A stretch of DNA of 64,000 nt from Hofstenia miamia. Its lineage: Eukaryota > Xenacoelomorpha > Acoela. The notes beneath the pieces were generated by a model. That model searched no databases. It was not told where the DNA came from and was given only the letters and a program-made list of their open reading frames with translations. Shown here piece after piece: positions 12,401-24,200 of the stretch. The stretch covers positions 276,532 to 340,531 of the forward strand of contig SCFE01000095.1 in NCBI GenBank assembly GCA_004352715.1, in the 5' to 3' direction. How positions within the stretch are numbered: position 1 is the stretch's first letter; every line of letters starts with the position of its first letter. Position numbers and translations under genes: made by a program.

Positions 12401-12719
12401 AGTCGTCTTGGTGCCAACCGCAAAATGCTTGTCAAGTTGAAACGTAATTTTGCTTACATTTGCTAACAACTTAATTCAATGTTCTGAAAATATATTTAAA
12501 AGGTAGTTCTTTCTTGAATACCGTTTTATTAATACGGATAGTAGTTAGTTAAAACTGTGGTTTGATGTGTAAGAAAATCGAAACTGATCTCATTTTTGAG
12601 TTAACTGTACATAAATTGAAGAACTTCTAAAAATTCAAAACATTGTAGCCAGGTTATTTTTATACCTGGCCTGCTACTCTTTTTCTAACTAACGCTCTGT
12701 TTCATGATTTAGAATCTGT
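9496..12719. other. Non-coding sequence, possible receptor intron, with old repeat fragments
   Basis: It begins with the candidate intron donor. I see no exon encoding TM4-7. There is a purine-rich tract with a G homopolymer at about 10720-10740. Two GC-richer patches (about 10880-11180 and 12240-12430) look like eroded hAT-type ends, with oligonucleotides such as gacccggcc, gatccagccc, and the inverted aaccgagaa/ttctcggtt, but without definable boundaries. Confidence 0.4.
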
Positions 12720-12903
12720 TTAGATGATATAGAATCTACGATTGTTCATACTTTATTTTTGGATTTTAGCTCTACCTTCTATACAGTTTTGCCAAATAAC
12801 CTTAATGCAATCATTAATCAAAATGTGTGTGAAAATGAAAAATGGTTTGGTAATTGGCTGCATTCTTATCTAAATCTAAGTGATTGGAAACAATGTGTTT
12901 TGT
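12720..12903 (+). pseudogene. LINE reverse transcriptase fragment, part 1 (CR1-like)
   Basis: The readable frame has VHTLFLDFSSTFYTVLPNNL, which corresponds to the RT palm motif of non-LTR elements that carries the first catalytic aspartate (usual form LDFSKAFDTV). WFGNWLHSYLNLSDWKQCV follows, matching the WL..YL..R.Q.V block. This is the segment just before the GVPQGS box, which is found only after the hAT insertion at 12912. The 5' part of the LINE is absent or unrecognisable. The key lysine-alanine-phenylalanine-aspartate residues are changed (STFYT), so it is inactive. Confidence 0.7.
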
Positions 12904-12911
12904 GTTTTTAC

Positions 12912-13471
12912 TAGTGTTTTGCATTTTTAGATTTAACGCTGCCGATGCCCGCCCTGCTCCCATATATCTTCCAATGCCCGGTTCCCGGCCGTTGGAATTC
13001 TCCACGCAGGAACGGGGGCGGCCCGGTCCTCCCGCCATCTATTGAAAAAAATTTGAAATACTACGAAATTCAATCAAAATACACAAAAGTACTATATAAT
13101 TCTGTCTTTTAGTGAGAAACTTCTTACGACTCCTATTAAATATATTAATTCTATCAAAGATCATGCATAGGGCTTAGTGTTTTGCACTTCTGTCATTTTA
13201 TTACAGAAATTTACAACAAAATTTAAACATTTTTGCGGCAAAAGCATAGATTTCGCTGTAAATTATTAAATTTCTTTTTAAAAGGCGAAAAAGCTTACGT
13301 CATTACAGCATATTATCTTATGATTATGCCAGACTTTATTTGAGCGGGCATAACATATGCCCGGTTATTTGAGCGCCCAATACCTGTCCGCCTGGTCAAA
13401 GTAAAAGGCCGGTACCCGCCCTCCCTTCTGCCCAGCGGGCACGGGTTGCCCAGTTTGCCCGCAAACCACTA
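12912..13471. mobile_element. Non-autonomous hAT element inserted in the LINE
   Basis: 560 bp. The left end TAGTGTTTTGC pairs with the right end, which on the opposite strand begins TAGTGGTTTGC. Flanking octamers gtttttac (12904-12911) and gttgttac (13472-13479) agree at 7 of 8 positions, fitting the 8-bp target duplication of hAT transposons. GC-rich subterminal regions (cgatgcccgccctgctccc on the left, cccagcgggcacgggttgc on the right) flank an AT-rich centre. There is no transposase frame. It splits a LINE RT exactly between two conserved blocks, which independently confirms the insertion boundaries. Confidence 0.8.
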
Positions 13472-13479
13472 GTTGTTAC

Positions 13480-14459
13480 CTCTTATGGCAAATCAGCTAA
13501 GCATAAATAAACATTAGTGGGCATACCGCAAGGTGGTCCAAGCTCTCCAATTCTCTTTGTTAACTGCACGAACAACATAAAAGTTTCTAAATGATTGCAG
13601 TGGCAATGCTATAAAATATTGTAGCAATAAACCAACTGAAAATCGTATCTTTTAAGATTCTCTGATGACACAGCTTTAATATACGTAATCAAGCATAATA
13701 GTGCAAGAGAAGATTTTAAAGGCGCCCAAAATAATCTTAACTTCGCTTGTGATCAATACAATATGAATGATATGAATTTTTTGCTGAATAACAATAAATC
13801 AAAAGAATTGATTTTTGCGAATAATAACTTCAAAATGAAGCACTGCTACAGTATGGTAAATATACTCTCCTTTGAATAAATGGACACACCATTGAAACTT
13901 ACATGCTGCGAATATCTGGGTGTCATCATTGATAACAAATTATCATTTGAGAAACATATAGGAAAAATTCTTAGGGAAGTATACTTCATTGCTAACTCAC
14001 GTATGTTTGTTAGTAGATTTATAAATGAAAACACGCGTTGGTATATATTCAAAGCTTATATTCTTAGTGTTATCACATATGCTTCATCGGCATGGCTTGG
14101 ACATCTTAATAATTCACAAAAACAAAAACTGCGTTTACCAGAAGAAGATATTATGTCCTCATAGTTTGTTTCAAAAACTGTAAATAACATCATATCCAAT
14201 AATAAACATCCTCTTCACCGGATAATGTGCAGCAAAGAAAGTAATTCACATATGTCTCTCAGGCATCTTAGAAGCACTTTATATTGCAGGACGTCTAGAA
14301 AACAGAAAACGTTTACTGTGTTTGCACGTCAATATTTGACAACAAATACATTAACTGATTGCTTATAAAAACTGAATATTACCTATTGCCGCTTAGATTG
14401 CAACCTTTCCTTTTTATTATATTGATACGAGAAATAAAACTTTTATTATTATTATTATC
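13480..14459 (+). pseudogene. LINE reverse transcriptase fragment, part 2, with 3' tail
   Basis: Continues part 1. TLVGIPQGGPSSPILF is the GVPQGS box, FSDDTALIYVI is the F/YADD active-site box (Ala to Ser), and YLGVIIDNKLSFEKHI with the following helical segment is the usual C-terminal RT block. Later residues HPLHRIMCSKESNSHMS and TSRKQKTFTVFARQYL match the carboxy-terminal conserved segment of CR1-type ORF2. The element ends with aataaaact followed by a (TTA)n-type tail near 14440-14459, as expected for a LINE 3' end. Stops and frameshifts are present, and no TSD was sought beyond the tail. Confidence 0.72.
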
Positions 14460-17400
14460 AAACAAGAACTTCTAAGCCAATTTTAAAATGGATAACATAT
14501 TTACGCAACATATAACACAAAAAACAAATATATACACCAATAAAAGCAGTAGTAAAATGGCAACAAGTCGTCTGATTGTATCACTATGCAAATCATCTAA
14601 TGATATAATGCTTTGTAAATGTTTTGAAAATTGTACCAACTGAAAAGTTGATCAATGATCATCCTTTCTAGAAGTTGAAGAGGAAAAAGAAAACTTGCAA
14701 TGGAAGAGCAGAATTCTGAAAAGGATTCTCTCTAATATGTATGTCAAAGAAAAAGCACAGAACACAGAGAAGCAAGTGAAATACCTTAGCTTTTGCAAGC
14801 ACTGCCAAAATGTAAGAATACTAATATAATTTGGTATGCTCTTCAATCAAAAAACCTCATTTAAATATGTACTCTAAGCAACTTGCAATGCCAAAGATCA
14901 ACTTAGTACTCAAAAGGTTTGTTATTATTATAATCACTAATACAAAAATGTTTACGGAACAATACCTTCGGCATATTATTAATAGGGTTTTAATTTATTT
15001 AATTTTGATCTTATATAATTTAAAATTTTTAATCAAATTTAGCATTCCAACTTCAGTAAAATTCAAAATTTATATTTAAATCTTAAATTTTGTTTGAAAA
15101 ATGAATTTTTCTATCACTGATTTAAATATACTCTATAACAATTTTTTTAATGTTTTGCAATATAAATTTTGGGGTTGTTCTTTAGTTTGCCATTATTTGT
15201 GCTATTCTTGTTTTCATTGGCTTAGCTGCAATTTTAAAGTAAATTTATCTTGTTTGAAACAACTTCAATTCATAGTGACATTGCAAAGTTGTTATTTTTG
15301 AATTTAGACATAAAAAATTAATAAGGGAGGTAATACTATAAGAAGCTCAACTATTTAAACTCTATCAATATATTATGATTATAGTTGATGACAATTTTAG
15401 GAACTAGATTATTACAAAGCTTACAAAGAAGTAGATTTGCATGAACAATTTCGTAAGTATATGTCCATTTTTTATCTCAAGATAGTGTTGAAGCACTTAG
15501 CATTTTCTATTCGCATTAAAAAAACATAAGTATTTTTTAAGTCCGTGTTTATTTATTGTTAGAATACTTATTTAAATTCGGATCTGTTTCGGATTGAAAA
15601 CTAGATTTTTTTTAAAATTCGGATCGGATCTTATAATGTTGGATCCGATTCCATCTCAGTTTTGGTCACTTTCTTGATCGCAACGGAGATCGACCCCGTC
15701 AGAAAATCCTGTGTATTCACCTGAAACATAGGATAGTAAGTCGAGGTTTTAGCAATAGAAAATAAAAAAAACTATATAGTGATGTATCAATTCCAAATTC
15801 AAAATTCAATAAGCTTAATGTGTCCTGTCATTCTGGTCAGGGTACTATCCGGTCAAACTTTTCCTTAAATGAATTATTTCTTTGAACTACAATAACTCTC
15901 ATTTTTATGGAAATTTGTCACAATTTATCACATTAATATATATGAAGGTATTCATCTTCAAAGCATTCCATTGATTAAAGTTTAGAGGAATGACAAAAAC
16001 ATCTCATGCTCGAGAGGCTTCAAATATATGTAAAACAGAGATCTTTATTGAAGTATCACTTATAATTTCACAAAAGCGGTATTTTAAAAGTTTATGAATA
16101 CATTGAACATATTTACAACTTATTATTCAATTGCTCTTCTTAATTTTTGTAATGTGTTGTGTTTTGTTTTTGAATCTTTTAATTCTAATATAATTTTAGT
16201 TTTAAAAATTCAAGGCATAACAATGAATATGCTTTATGCATTTACGTGAGCAAATTTGAAACCATTTGTTTAATTTAATTGAATGTACTTTTCTATATAA
16301 TACATATTTAAAAAATCAGACTATTTGGCTATTATTTATCATAAAAATTTCTAGTTTTTAATCAAGTCTATTTAAAGGTGTGCATTTAATTTAACCTTTT
16401 CAGCATTGTGTAAAGAAATATTTTAGAATTGTCTATTTGCTATTTGCACTATCCCGATTGCCTGATCATTATCCAATTAGCTATTAACTTTAGAAAATTT
16501 ATAAATTTATTAGTCCCGTTATATGCAATTGGTAAATTGTTTGCATGAGGCTTTAGTCACTTGATCCCAGCATAATGGAACTGATTGAAGTGTTCTGCCT
16601 TTCAAATTGTGAAAATGCATGTTGGAAATCCGGCATAATATAATTCTTGCCATTAACAATAATTTGTAATGAACAAAAGCAACATCATTTTATTAACCTC
16701 TTCTGTTACCAGCACCATGACATCTTAGTTTCATGATGTAAAAATATAAAAAATTTTGTTTATTAAATATGAACATGTACTGAAATTTTTCGATGTTAAT
16801 TTTTACTAGTCACTATATAAGGATAACATCAGATCAAGTTAAAAACACATTTATTAAAGCAATTCTGTTGTCTCCGCCCGAAGAAGCAATACCATCTATA
16901 CAGCAGTAAATACAAAAATACGCAAAAAGATTAATTACTAGAATTTAACAAAATTTGATTATTATATATTTACACACGGAAATGTCTATTAGATTACGAA
17001 GGCTATATAAATGTTAAATTTAATTTTAATTAGACAAAATACTACGGTTATAATTTAGCTTAAAACACAAAAATTTCTCTCGCTTGCTATTGATATTCTG
17101 ACTAATTATGTAAAAGGAAGGCTTTATCTATTAGATAGACACATATTACATTTGAAAGTTTACATACAACTAGATATATACACACTAAATCTAGAGTGTA
17201 TTTGAGCCCTCAAACATGTTAAACACACTGTCAAAGCGATAACAAACATCAACTTGTTATGTTTTGACAGTTAGGTGAGCTTTTAGTAGTTTTTACTCAA
17301 CTGCTTTGATTTCTTCTTGTCTGATTGAAGTCTTAAGTGACTCATTTAAGCACTTCATCTACAAAGTTTTCTCAGCCAGTTTAGTATATCAAGAATTTCA

Positions 17401-19703
17401 CGATCATATTCACACTCAGGTTTTAGATTAACCTTGAGCTAGTATCATAAATTTATTTCTGATTTGAGTAGTCGGATACATTGTGATATTTTCAACCTAT
17501 TAAATGTTGATCCTGATACAAATACGAAGCAATATTTTCTTTGAAATACAAATGGGAGCATGTTGCAAGAATTTCTTGACATCTACAAAATGGAATAAAT
17601 TTTAATGCCAGCTTCACAAGCGCAAATGAGACTAATATAATGTAGTTATGCTTAGATTTGTGTTACATATTTATGTGTAGGACTATACATCCAAAAATAT
17701 TTGAAACAAATAGGCGTAGATCCCAAGCTTCCGAAAAATTATTGACTTAGGCTAGGTAGCGACAGTAGATAATTTTCAGAGAAATGATATTTGTATTATC
17801 CAGCTTGATTCATTCATTAATAATATTTTTAGGCTAAATGCTAGGATAAAAATTGGAAAAAATTGTACAAAACATTTTTTACTACAACCTACCAAAAAAT
17901 CTCTCTAGATCCTTCGTTAAGTGAAATCTTTTTTGCGATCGTTATTTAATATTCTATACCGCGTAAAATTTAATCAAAACCAAAATTTATGGTGCATTTT
18001 AGTGGAAGTTTAAGTGATTTCAAGAATTCCAAATTGACCTTTATTCAAAGGAGACATTGTTCTACTTTGCATTTTGAAGTGACCTTATCACTAGGCAGTT
18101 TCCAAGAAATATTTGGTGAAAGAAATTAAACATATATAATGCCAGTGACGATAAATAATCATCAAGTTGTTGTACAAGGTTGGTCCAATGACGAAAATTG
18201 GGGAAAATCTCACGAAAGTATCCTCATTTGTATATAGATGTGCAAATAGTGCTATTTATAAGAGGAATCCAAATATATGGCCTTATGCTGTATGCTAATA
18301 AAATAATTTAGCTGTTTGGAATAAGCATTTGCCCAAAATTGCTCCAATCTAATCAAATTATAATGTAATTCTAGTCATTTTATTGGTGTTACTCTACGTC
18401 TTGGATTTATTTAAAGCGAATGGTGACTAACATCAGTAATTTTTTTATCAATCACTATAAGCTTCGCTGACATTTCTGCTCTCAGTACCTGAACCCAACG
18501 CGAGTTTATTCGGGTAACCGATGTCATTCTCTAATCAGGATGCAACTTTTGCCCCACTGCTTGGAGTGTATTAAATTCAATTCAGATCACAAAATTTTGT
18601 TCAGTTGTTTAATTCACCAAGCAATTTATTGAATGAGAGCTTTGTTACTGGAACAGGCATAATCAAGACAAACGGATTATTTCTGTTGATATTGACGCTT
18701 TAAGAAAAGCTGTTCAGTTCAAAGCGTCATGCAAGAAGTCCAAAAACTATACTATGATATAAATAATAGAAGATTTTCGAAGAAAATTGTTTGCAATCAA
18801 CAGCTATATTTAATAATTAATAATAAAATGACAATTATAAATTGATTTTTACCTCATATTGACCGGAAGCAATAAGTAATTTATCTCATTTCCTGTCATA
18901 ATATATTTAAAAGGCAAAAAATGTCAACATAAATTATTTGTAATTGGCACTGTTGTGAACTCGTCGCAGCTGGGTTATTATTTTACCTTAACAGAAAGCA
19001 TCATGCGACACTTTTGTGGGAAATCCTTAATAATACGAATATTAAATTTGTTTTGAATTATGAAACTTTGATTTAATAATAGATTTAGAATTGAATTTTG
19101 TTTGATTTGATATAATAGAGCAGAAAAATACTCGTCGAAAATTTTGAATTTTGTATTTTGTGATTTTAGTATATATATAACAGTTAAGAATACTTGGCCA
19201 AAATTTAGGTGAATTTGATATTTTTAAAAACTCTTCACATTTCACACCAAAATTATGTAGATATTAAAAACATATTTTTTAATAATAAAATTAGATTTTG
19301 CATTACATTTCCATATAGAATATGAAAAGCTTTAGAAATTTTGTAGAAGTTTTTCTTACTAGATAATTGACTTGAAAAGCATAGAGTTTGCTCTTAAATT
19401 CTTGGATTTACAAACACCTTTACTTGCAGTTTATTACTTTATATTCTAAAAGTGCAGCATTTCCACTGTGTTTGATGTTTTCCAATAGTACAGAAAAGTT
19501 TCCTAACTAAGAGTCCTGCAAACAATAGCTCGCATTGCACTTTACACTAAAAGTTAATTCTATTTGGCTTTTTTCAATTTTTAACTCATGGCAGTGTCTG
19601 TCTTACAGAAATTTACATTCAGTAAATTCCCATTTTTGTGTAGCTGTTTGTTTTGGGAACGTAGTGCACATATTTGAATAAGGATTTCATATGTGAAAAA
19701 TTG
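14460..19703. other. Non-coding AT-rich sequence
   Basis: Nothing with a supported coding signature. At 15580-15720 there are repeated cggatc/gatccg words (GGATCGGATC and GGATCCGATT) suggestive of an eroded DNA transposon end. Short frames at 14831-15301 and elsewhere are low-complexity. Confidence 0.5.
17228..17270. repeat. Imperfect hairpin
   Basis: ctgtcaaagcgataacaa and ttgttatgttttgacag are complementary at all but a few positions with a loop of about 8 bases. Could be a MITE remnant; no longer arms are seen. Confidence 0.5.
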
Positions 19704-20054
19704 CAGCATGAAATTCGATTATCCGGACATTAAAAATGAAGGAAATTTTCAAAATTTATAGTTGAACACGTGTGCGTTAAAGGGTCGGATGACGAGGAGG
19801 GCGTCGAAAAAGTTTTTCCAGTTCCATCGAGGAAACCTATTTCAGACGAGGAGGCATACAAATGCATCGCCAAGGTCCTTCTTTAGAAAATAATTATAAC
19901 TAACAACAGTATTTATGTATATATACTGTTTAACTTTCCCCACTATGGAAATTTTACGTTTTCTTTTCATTTGCGATTATCCGGATTTTTTTGGTTATCC
20001 GGATTATTTTTGAGCCGTTTAGTTTTACGTGTCCGAATAATCAATGATACACTG
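19704..20054 (+). mobile_element. pogo/Tigger-type element relic
   Basis: The right end, read on the minus strand, starts CAGTGTATCATTGATTATTC and continues with GGACACG, followed outside by TA (20055-20056), the pogo/Tc1-mariner target. The left end CAGCATGAAATTCGATTATC then GGACA is an imperfect copy. The dinucleotide TA is not kept on the left. GATTATCCGGA repeats lie at both ends (19716 and 19975, 19993). At about 351 bp it is a deletion derivative that still carries the end of a transposase. Confidence 0.65.
19761..19886 (+). pseudogene. pogo/Tigger transposase C-terminal fragment
   Basis: About 40 codons ending in TAG. GSDDEEGVEKVFPVPSR followed by ISDEEAYKCIAKVL resembles the acidic C-terminal tail of Tigger/pogo (DDE) transposases, which ends in a helix rich in Ala/Leu. 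The DNA-binding and catalytic domains are absent. The assignment rests mainly on its position between pogo-like ends. Confidence 0.5.
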
Positions 20055-20056
20055 TA

Positions 20057-21141
20057 TTTGATTCAACAACTTAGAGATTTCAATAGCAATCAAAAAGTAC
20101 TCATTTTATATTTTCTTTCAAATGTTTATCTTAAAATAGCATTATCTTATGTAATTATATTTGCGCAATGACATAAACGTAACATTATTTGTTGGTCACT
20201 CACAAATTACTGAAAACCGGTGATCTAACAATAACTCGTGAGTTTGATAAAATTTATTGACAATTTCATTACGACTTAAAACTGATTGTCTAGGGGTCTT
20301 TAACAGAAATGTAAATAAGTTTTTCTAGGAAGGTCTAACAAGTAGACCACTAGGCTTTTTCACATTGGTATGTTCGCAGTTTGTTTAGTTTTTTTGTTAA
20401 TATCTGTTTGGCGTTGGGCAAGTACAACGATGAAGATCAATAGTTTTTACTAAAATGAATTTGTTTTGCCGAAACTTTATAAATTGGAAGAGAGTCATGC
20501 ATATCGACCTCACATTGTTGGGGAAGGAAGACTTAGCTTCTGGTTCTTAGGTAAATCGAAGCTTACTATATACAGTGCGAATCTTATATATGTTGAATAG
20601 TTTGTGGTATGTCTATACAGTATATGACAATATAGTAGTCAATTCTATCAGATCAGTTTTGCAAATTTAGTGACATTCTTTCACAGAAAACACATACTAA
20701 CACATAAGTCTATTAGATTAGCTAATTTTTTCATCTAAAAATTAATACATTTATGGTTAAATTAATCTATTTAATCTATTAAATAAATTTGAAATTTCAT
20801 TTGAAATACACAAATTAAATTTGCTCAAAAGGGAAGTGTGGTTTACCTGACCAAATTTTGACTGTCAGACAACCCTAGTCTGAAGCTTCACTAAGAAATT
20901 AACTTTGATTAATTATCAGATATAGTGCTAATTAAAGATTTAATAAATGGGAAGAAAAAAAGTTACTGAAATTTATAAAAAGTGATCCTGTTTAAAAAAT
21001 GAAATGTTTGAATGTGCATTGTGCAATGTACATGAAAAGTGAAGAAAATGGATTTTCGTGCAAATGAACATACATTTTAATATTGAAATATGGATTTTGA
21101 ACTTTTAAAATATCCAAAAAAATTTATATCATTTAAAACTT
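20057..21141. other. Non-coding AT-rich sequence
   Basis: No supported feature. Confidence 0.5.
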
Positions 21142-21272
21142 CTCAATTAAACAATAAAACGTTTAGAAGACGTTTTGAAGACTAGAAGACGTTTAGAAGA
21201 CGTACCTTAAGATGTCTTACAACGCGTTATGCCACTATATGACGAATATAATACGTTTTATTGTTTATTGGG
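21142..21272. mobile_element. Short MITE with ~20-bp inverted ends
   Basis: The left TIR ends ...AAACAATAAAACGT at 21162. The right TIR, on the opposite strand, is CCCAATAAACAATAAAACGT (21253-21272), differing by about one substitution and one indel. The interior has GTTTAGAAGACGT twice. No clear target duplication, so the family is unassigned. Confidence 0.55.
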
Positions 21273-24200
21273 TTAGGTTACAATTTTTGTGGCAATTCAT
21301 TTTATTTTTTCAAGTTTCAAAATTTACAGGGCTATACTTCTAAACTAATAAAGGGATCTAAATTTGAGCACTGTATTTTTATGTTATAATGTGGCCAAAT
21401 TTAAATTTTCAACAAATATAATCCAATCCCCCACACCGTACTATAATTTTATCAAGGAGCTGGATCCGCAATCGAATTTAACAATGCGTGCTGAGGCCCC
21501 CTTTTTAGTATACCCTAGTAACCGATTTGTTTAAGAAATTAAAACGAAGCAGCTTGATATTTTCATAAGTTGAAAATATTTTGTCAAGGTATTTCGCATT
21601 TTATTGCTTACAAATTCCTTGTTTATATTCGAAGTGCTTATCGAAAAATATTCTCATTTTTGAAATGAAACTATTCTTGCAGAAAAATTTTTTGGCCTAT
21701 CAGTTATTTTACATTTAAAAACTGTTTACCATTAACACATTTATAACTTCAAGTTCAATTTCATTTTGATTGTTGTTTACATAAATATAATAATAAACAA
21801 TTTTGCCAGCAAATACTTTTGAAATAAATATAACCAGAAATCCTGAAATATAAAAGTTTGATGTATACGCAATGTAAACATTTAGAATAAATAGACTCAG
21901 ATTCATTGTTGATATTGGAAATTCTTTATTGGATTCACACCAATCAAACAAAATTTGAACGCTTGATTAGTAACAAAAAGCCTTATAAAATAATTTTCGT
22001 TTACATTGGTTCTTGGATAAAGTTGACATTTGGCTTTAGAGATGGGTGGCAATGCCCAAGATGTCTGAAACCTATCACATAGAAATTCCTCAATAATTTT
22101 ATTTAATATTCCAACTAATAATATAATTGGCTGGCTTACTGCTTGATGAGCTGTCCACTTGTAAATATATATAAGGAAGTCTACGGTTAGACTAAATTAA
22201 GATTGAATAGATGTCGTTAGTATTTATTGAAATTTAGAAAACACCATCCTTGTCTATGACGCAGTTTGAATCCTTTTATTCAAGGAATTCCCATTGGATT
22301 TTTAATGATTTTTAAATTATTCTCAGACAGCTTTTCAACAGCAATTTCGTGTCATTCCGCTCTACAATTAAAGATTATTTAACAATTTTTATGAATAAGA
22401 AACATTGCTACACGATCACATTATATATTAGATTATTCGTTTAATAATACTCTGCTAAATATTCAATAAAATATATAATTTACGCTTATGAATGTATCAA
22501 AGCAAGGACTTTCATTAAATTGTACTTCCAATCTGTGAGATTTAATGCGAGCTAAGCCCATTTAGGAATATAATATCACAAGTAGAAAAATCTTTAAATA
22601 GAACAAAGTGCGATATCAATTCTGTGTTTTCTAAAATGTAGGGCTGAAGAAAATAAACGGTACCAGCTTAAAACAATGGAATATTTAAGCTAAGGTCTTC
22701 TTGCTTTACTGTGACTACCTGAATTCTCTGAAATGAAATAAGTGTGATGTAACTCTAATATATTCACAACAATTTATATGTAATGCCTCTTCATCTAATG
22801 AGGCAGCAATTAGATGAAAAACGTACAAGTTAACCACATTTATCTGCATAGCAAAGTTTGATTAAATTTATATGTTTTACTATTGTGGAATATTAAATTA
22901 TACTCTGTATAGTTTAATTTATATGAAGTACAGAAATGTTATAGCTAGTAAGATTTATTTCAATATACTAACGTTCCCTATATGCACACTGAGATGAACT
23001 TATTATCCATTTAGTAATTATTATTTGCAATCAGCTTATAGCTTACAAATACATAAAAATAAGAAATACATGAAGTCTATGTGAAAAAATGTGGAGATGC
23101 TTTGCATATGCATCTATTCAAAACTTGCAAGTATCTAAGATGATACATTTCTCTCCAGCCTTTAAAAGTAAATGCAATGTGTTCAATAACTAACACCTAC
23201 ATTACAATATTTGTTAGCAAAATATAGGCTGTTTCTAGAAATGGAAAGCTTAATCAAAGTTAGCTCATATTATTGAAAAATTGAGTCTTGGATTGGGTGG
23301 GAATTTCTCTCTTTCACACCTCTTTGGACAAGAGATCCCAGGCTTGAAAATGTTATTTTTAATTTTTTTATAGAAATTTATTGATATCATTTAATGTCGC
23401 TGTCATCTCTCTTACATTTCAGTTTCATTTTTCTTTTCAAATTTCGAACTAATTGTTTGAAGGATTTGCTTACAAGAATTAATGATCCATTGAAATGTAA
23501 CTAGAATCTATATGTTCATGTAAATGCTACTTGGAACCCACCCTGTTTGACATATGGCTTTAATTTTGAATTCACTCGTGTTTCTTATCAATCTAGGTTT
23601 AAGCGCCCCCATCAGCTGAACAGAATTATATATACAATACGATCCACTATAAATTATGCTAGACTGCATCTTAGAAACTGTGAGTAGCTTCTTATTCGAA
23701 ATCATGTTTCATGCAGATAGTGCCACAGTGCTGTCAGTATGTCAGACCTGTGTAAAATATTGCTGCACAACACAATAATCAAGTGCTAGTGTTTCACTAA
23801 AAACCATTTTGTCAATTTCTGATTGTTACAGTGCTTATAAATATTTTAGTGCTACGAGCTACCCAAAATTGATAGCATCATAGTTTCAAAGGCTGAGTTT
23901 ATATATTTTGAGGAATACATTATTTTAGTTGTTCCAATCTACATTGCAAAAATTAAAAAACAGCTACATGTTTGCTTTAGATAAAAAATTATAATTGTTC
24001 CATGTGACAAATTCTATTCCCTGCAATGCCATTTTGAAATGCAAGGGGCCATATATTCTTGCACTAAATTGAAATGTTTTTAATACCTAGGTAAAAGCAT
24101 TCTACAAAATTTAGAGCAAAAAGTTTTATTATCATATATTACTTGTAGATATAACTTGCAGAGCGGATCTTTTGCAAAGACCATCTATGATGTCTCTTGT

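Noticed and set aside
12187-12435. 82-codon minus-strand frame
   Set aside because: Overlaps an eroded DNA-transposon-like patch with inverted ccgagaa/ttctcgg words; no protein signature.
12814-13038. 74-codon minus-strand frame
   Set aside because: Crosses the hAT insertion boundary at 12912, so it joins unrelated sequences.
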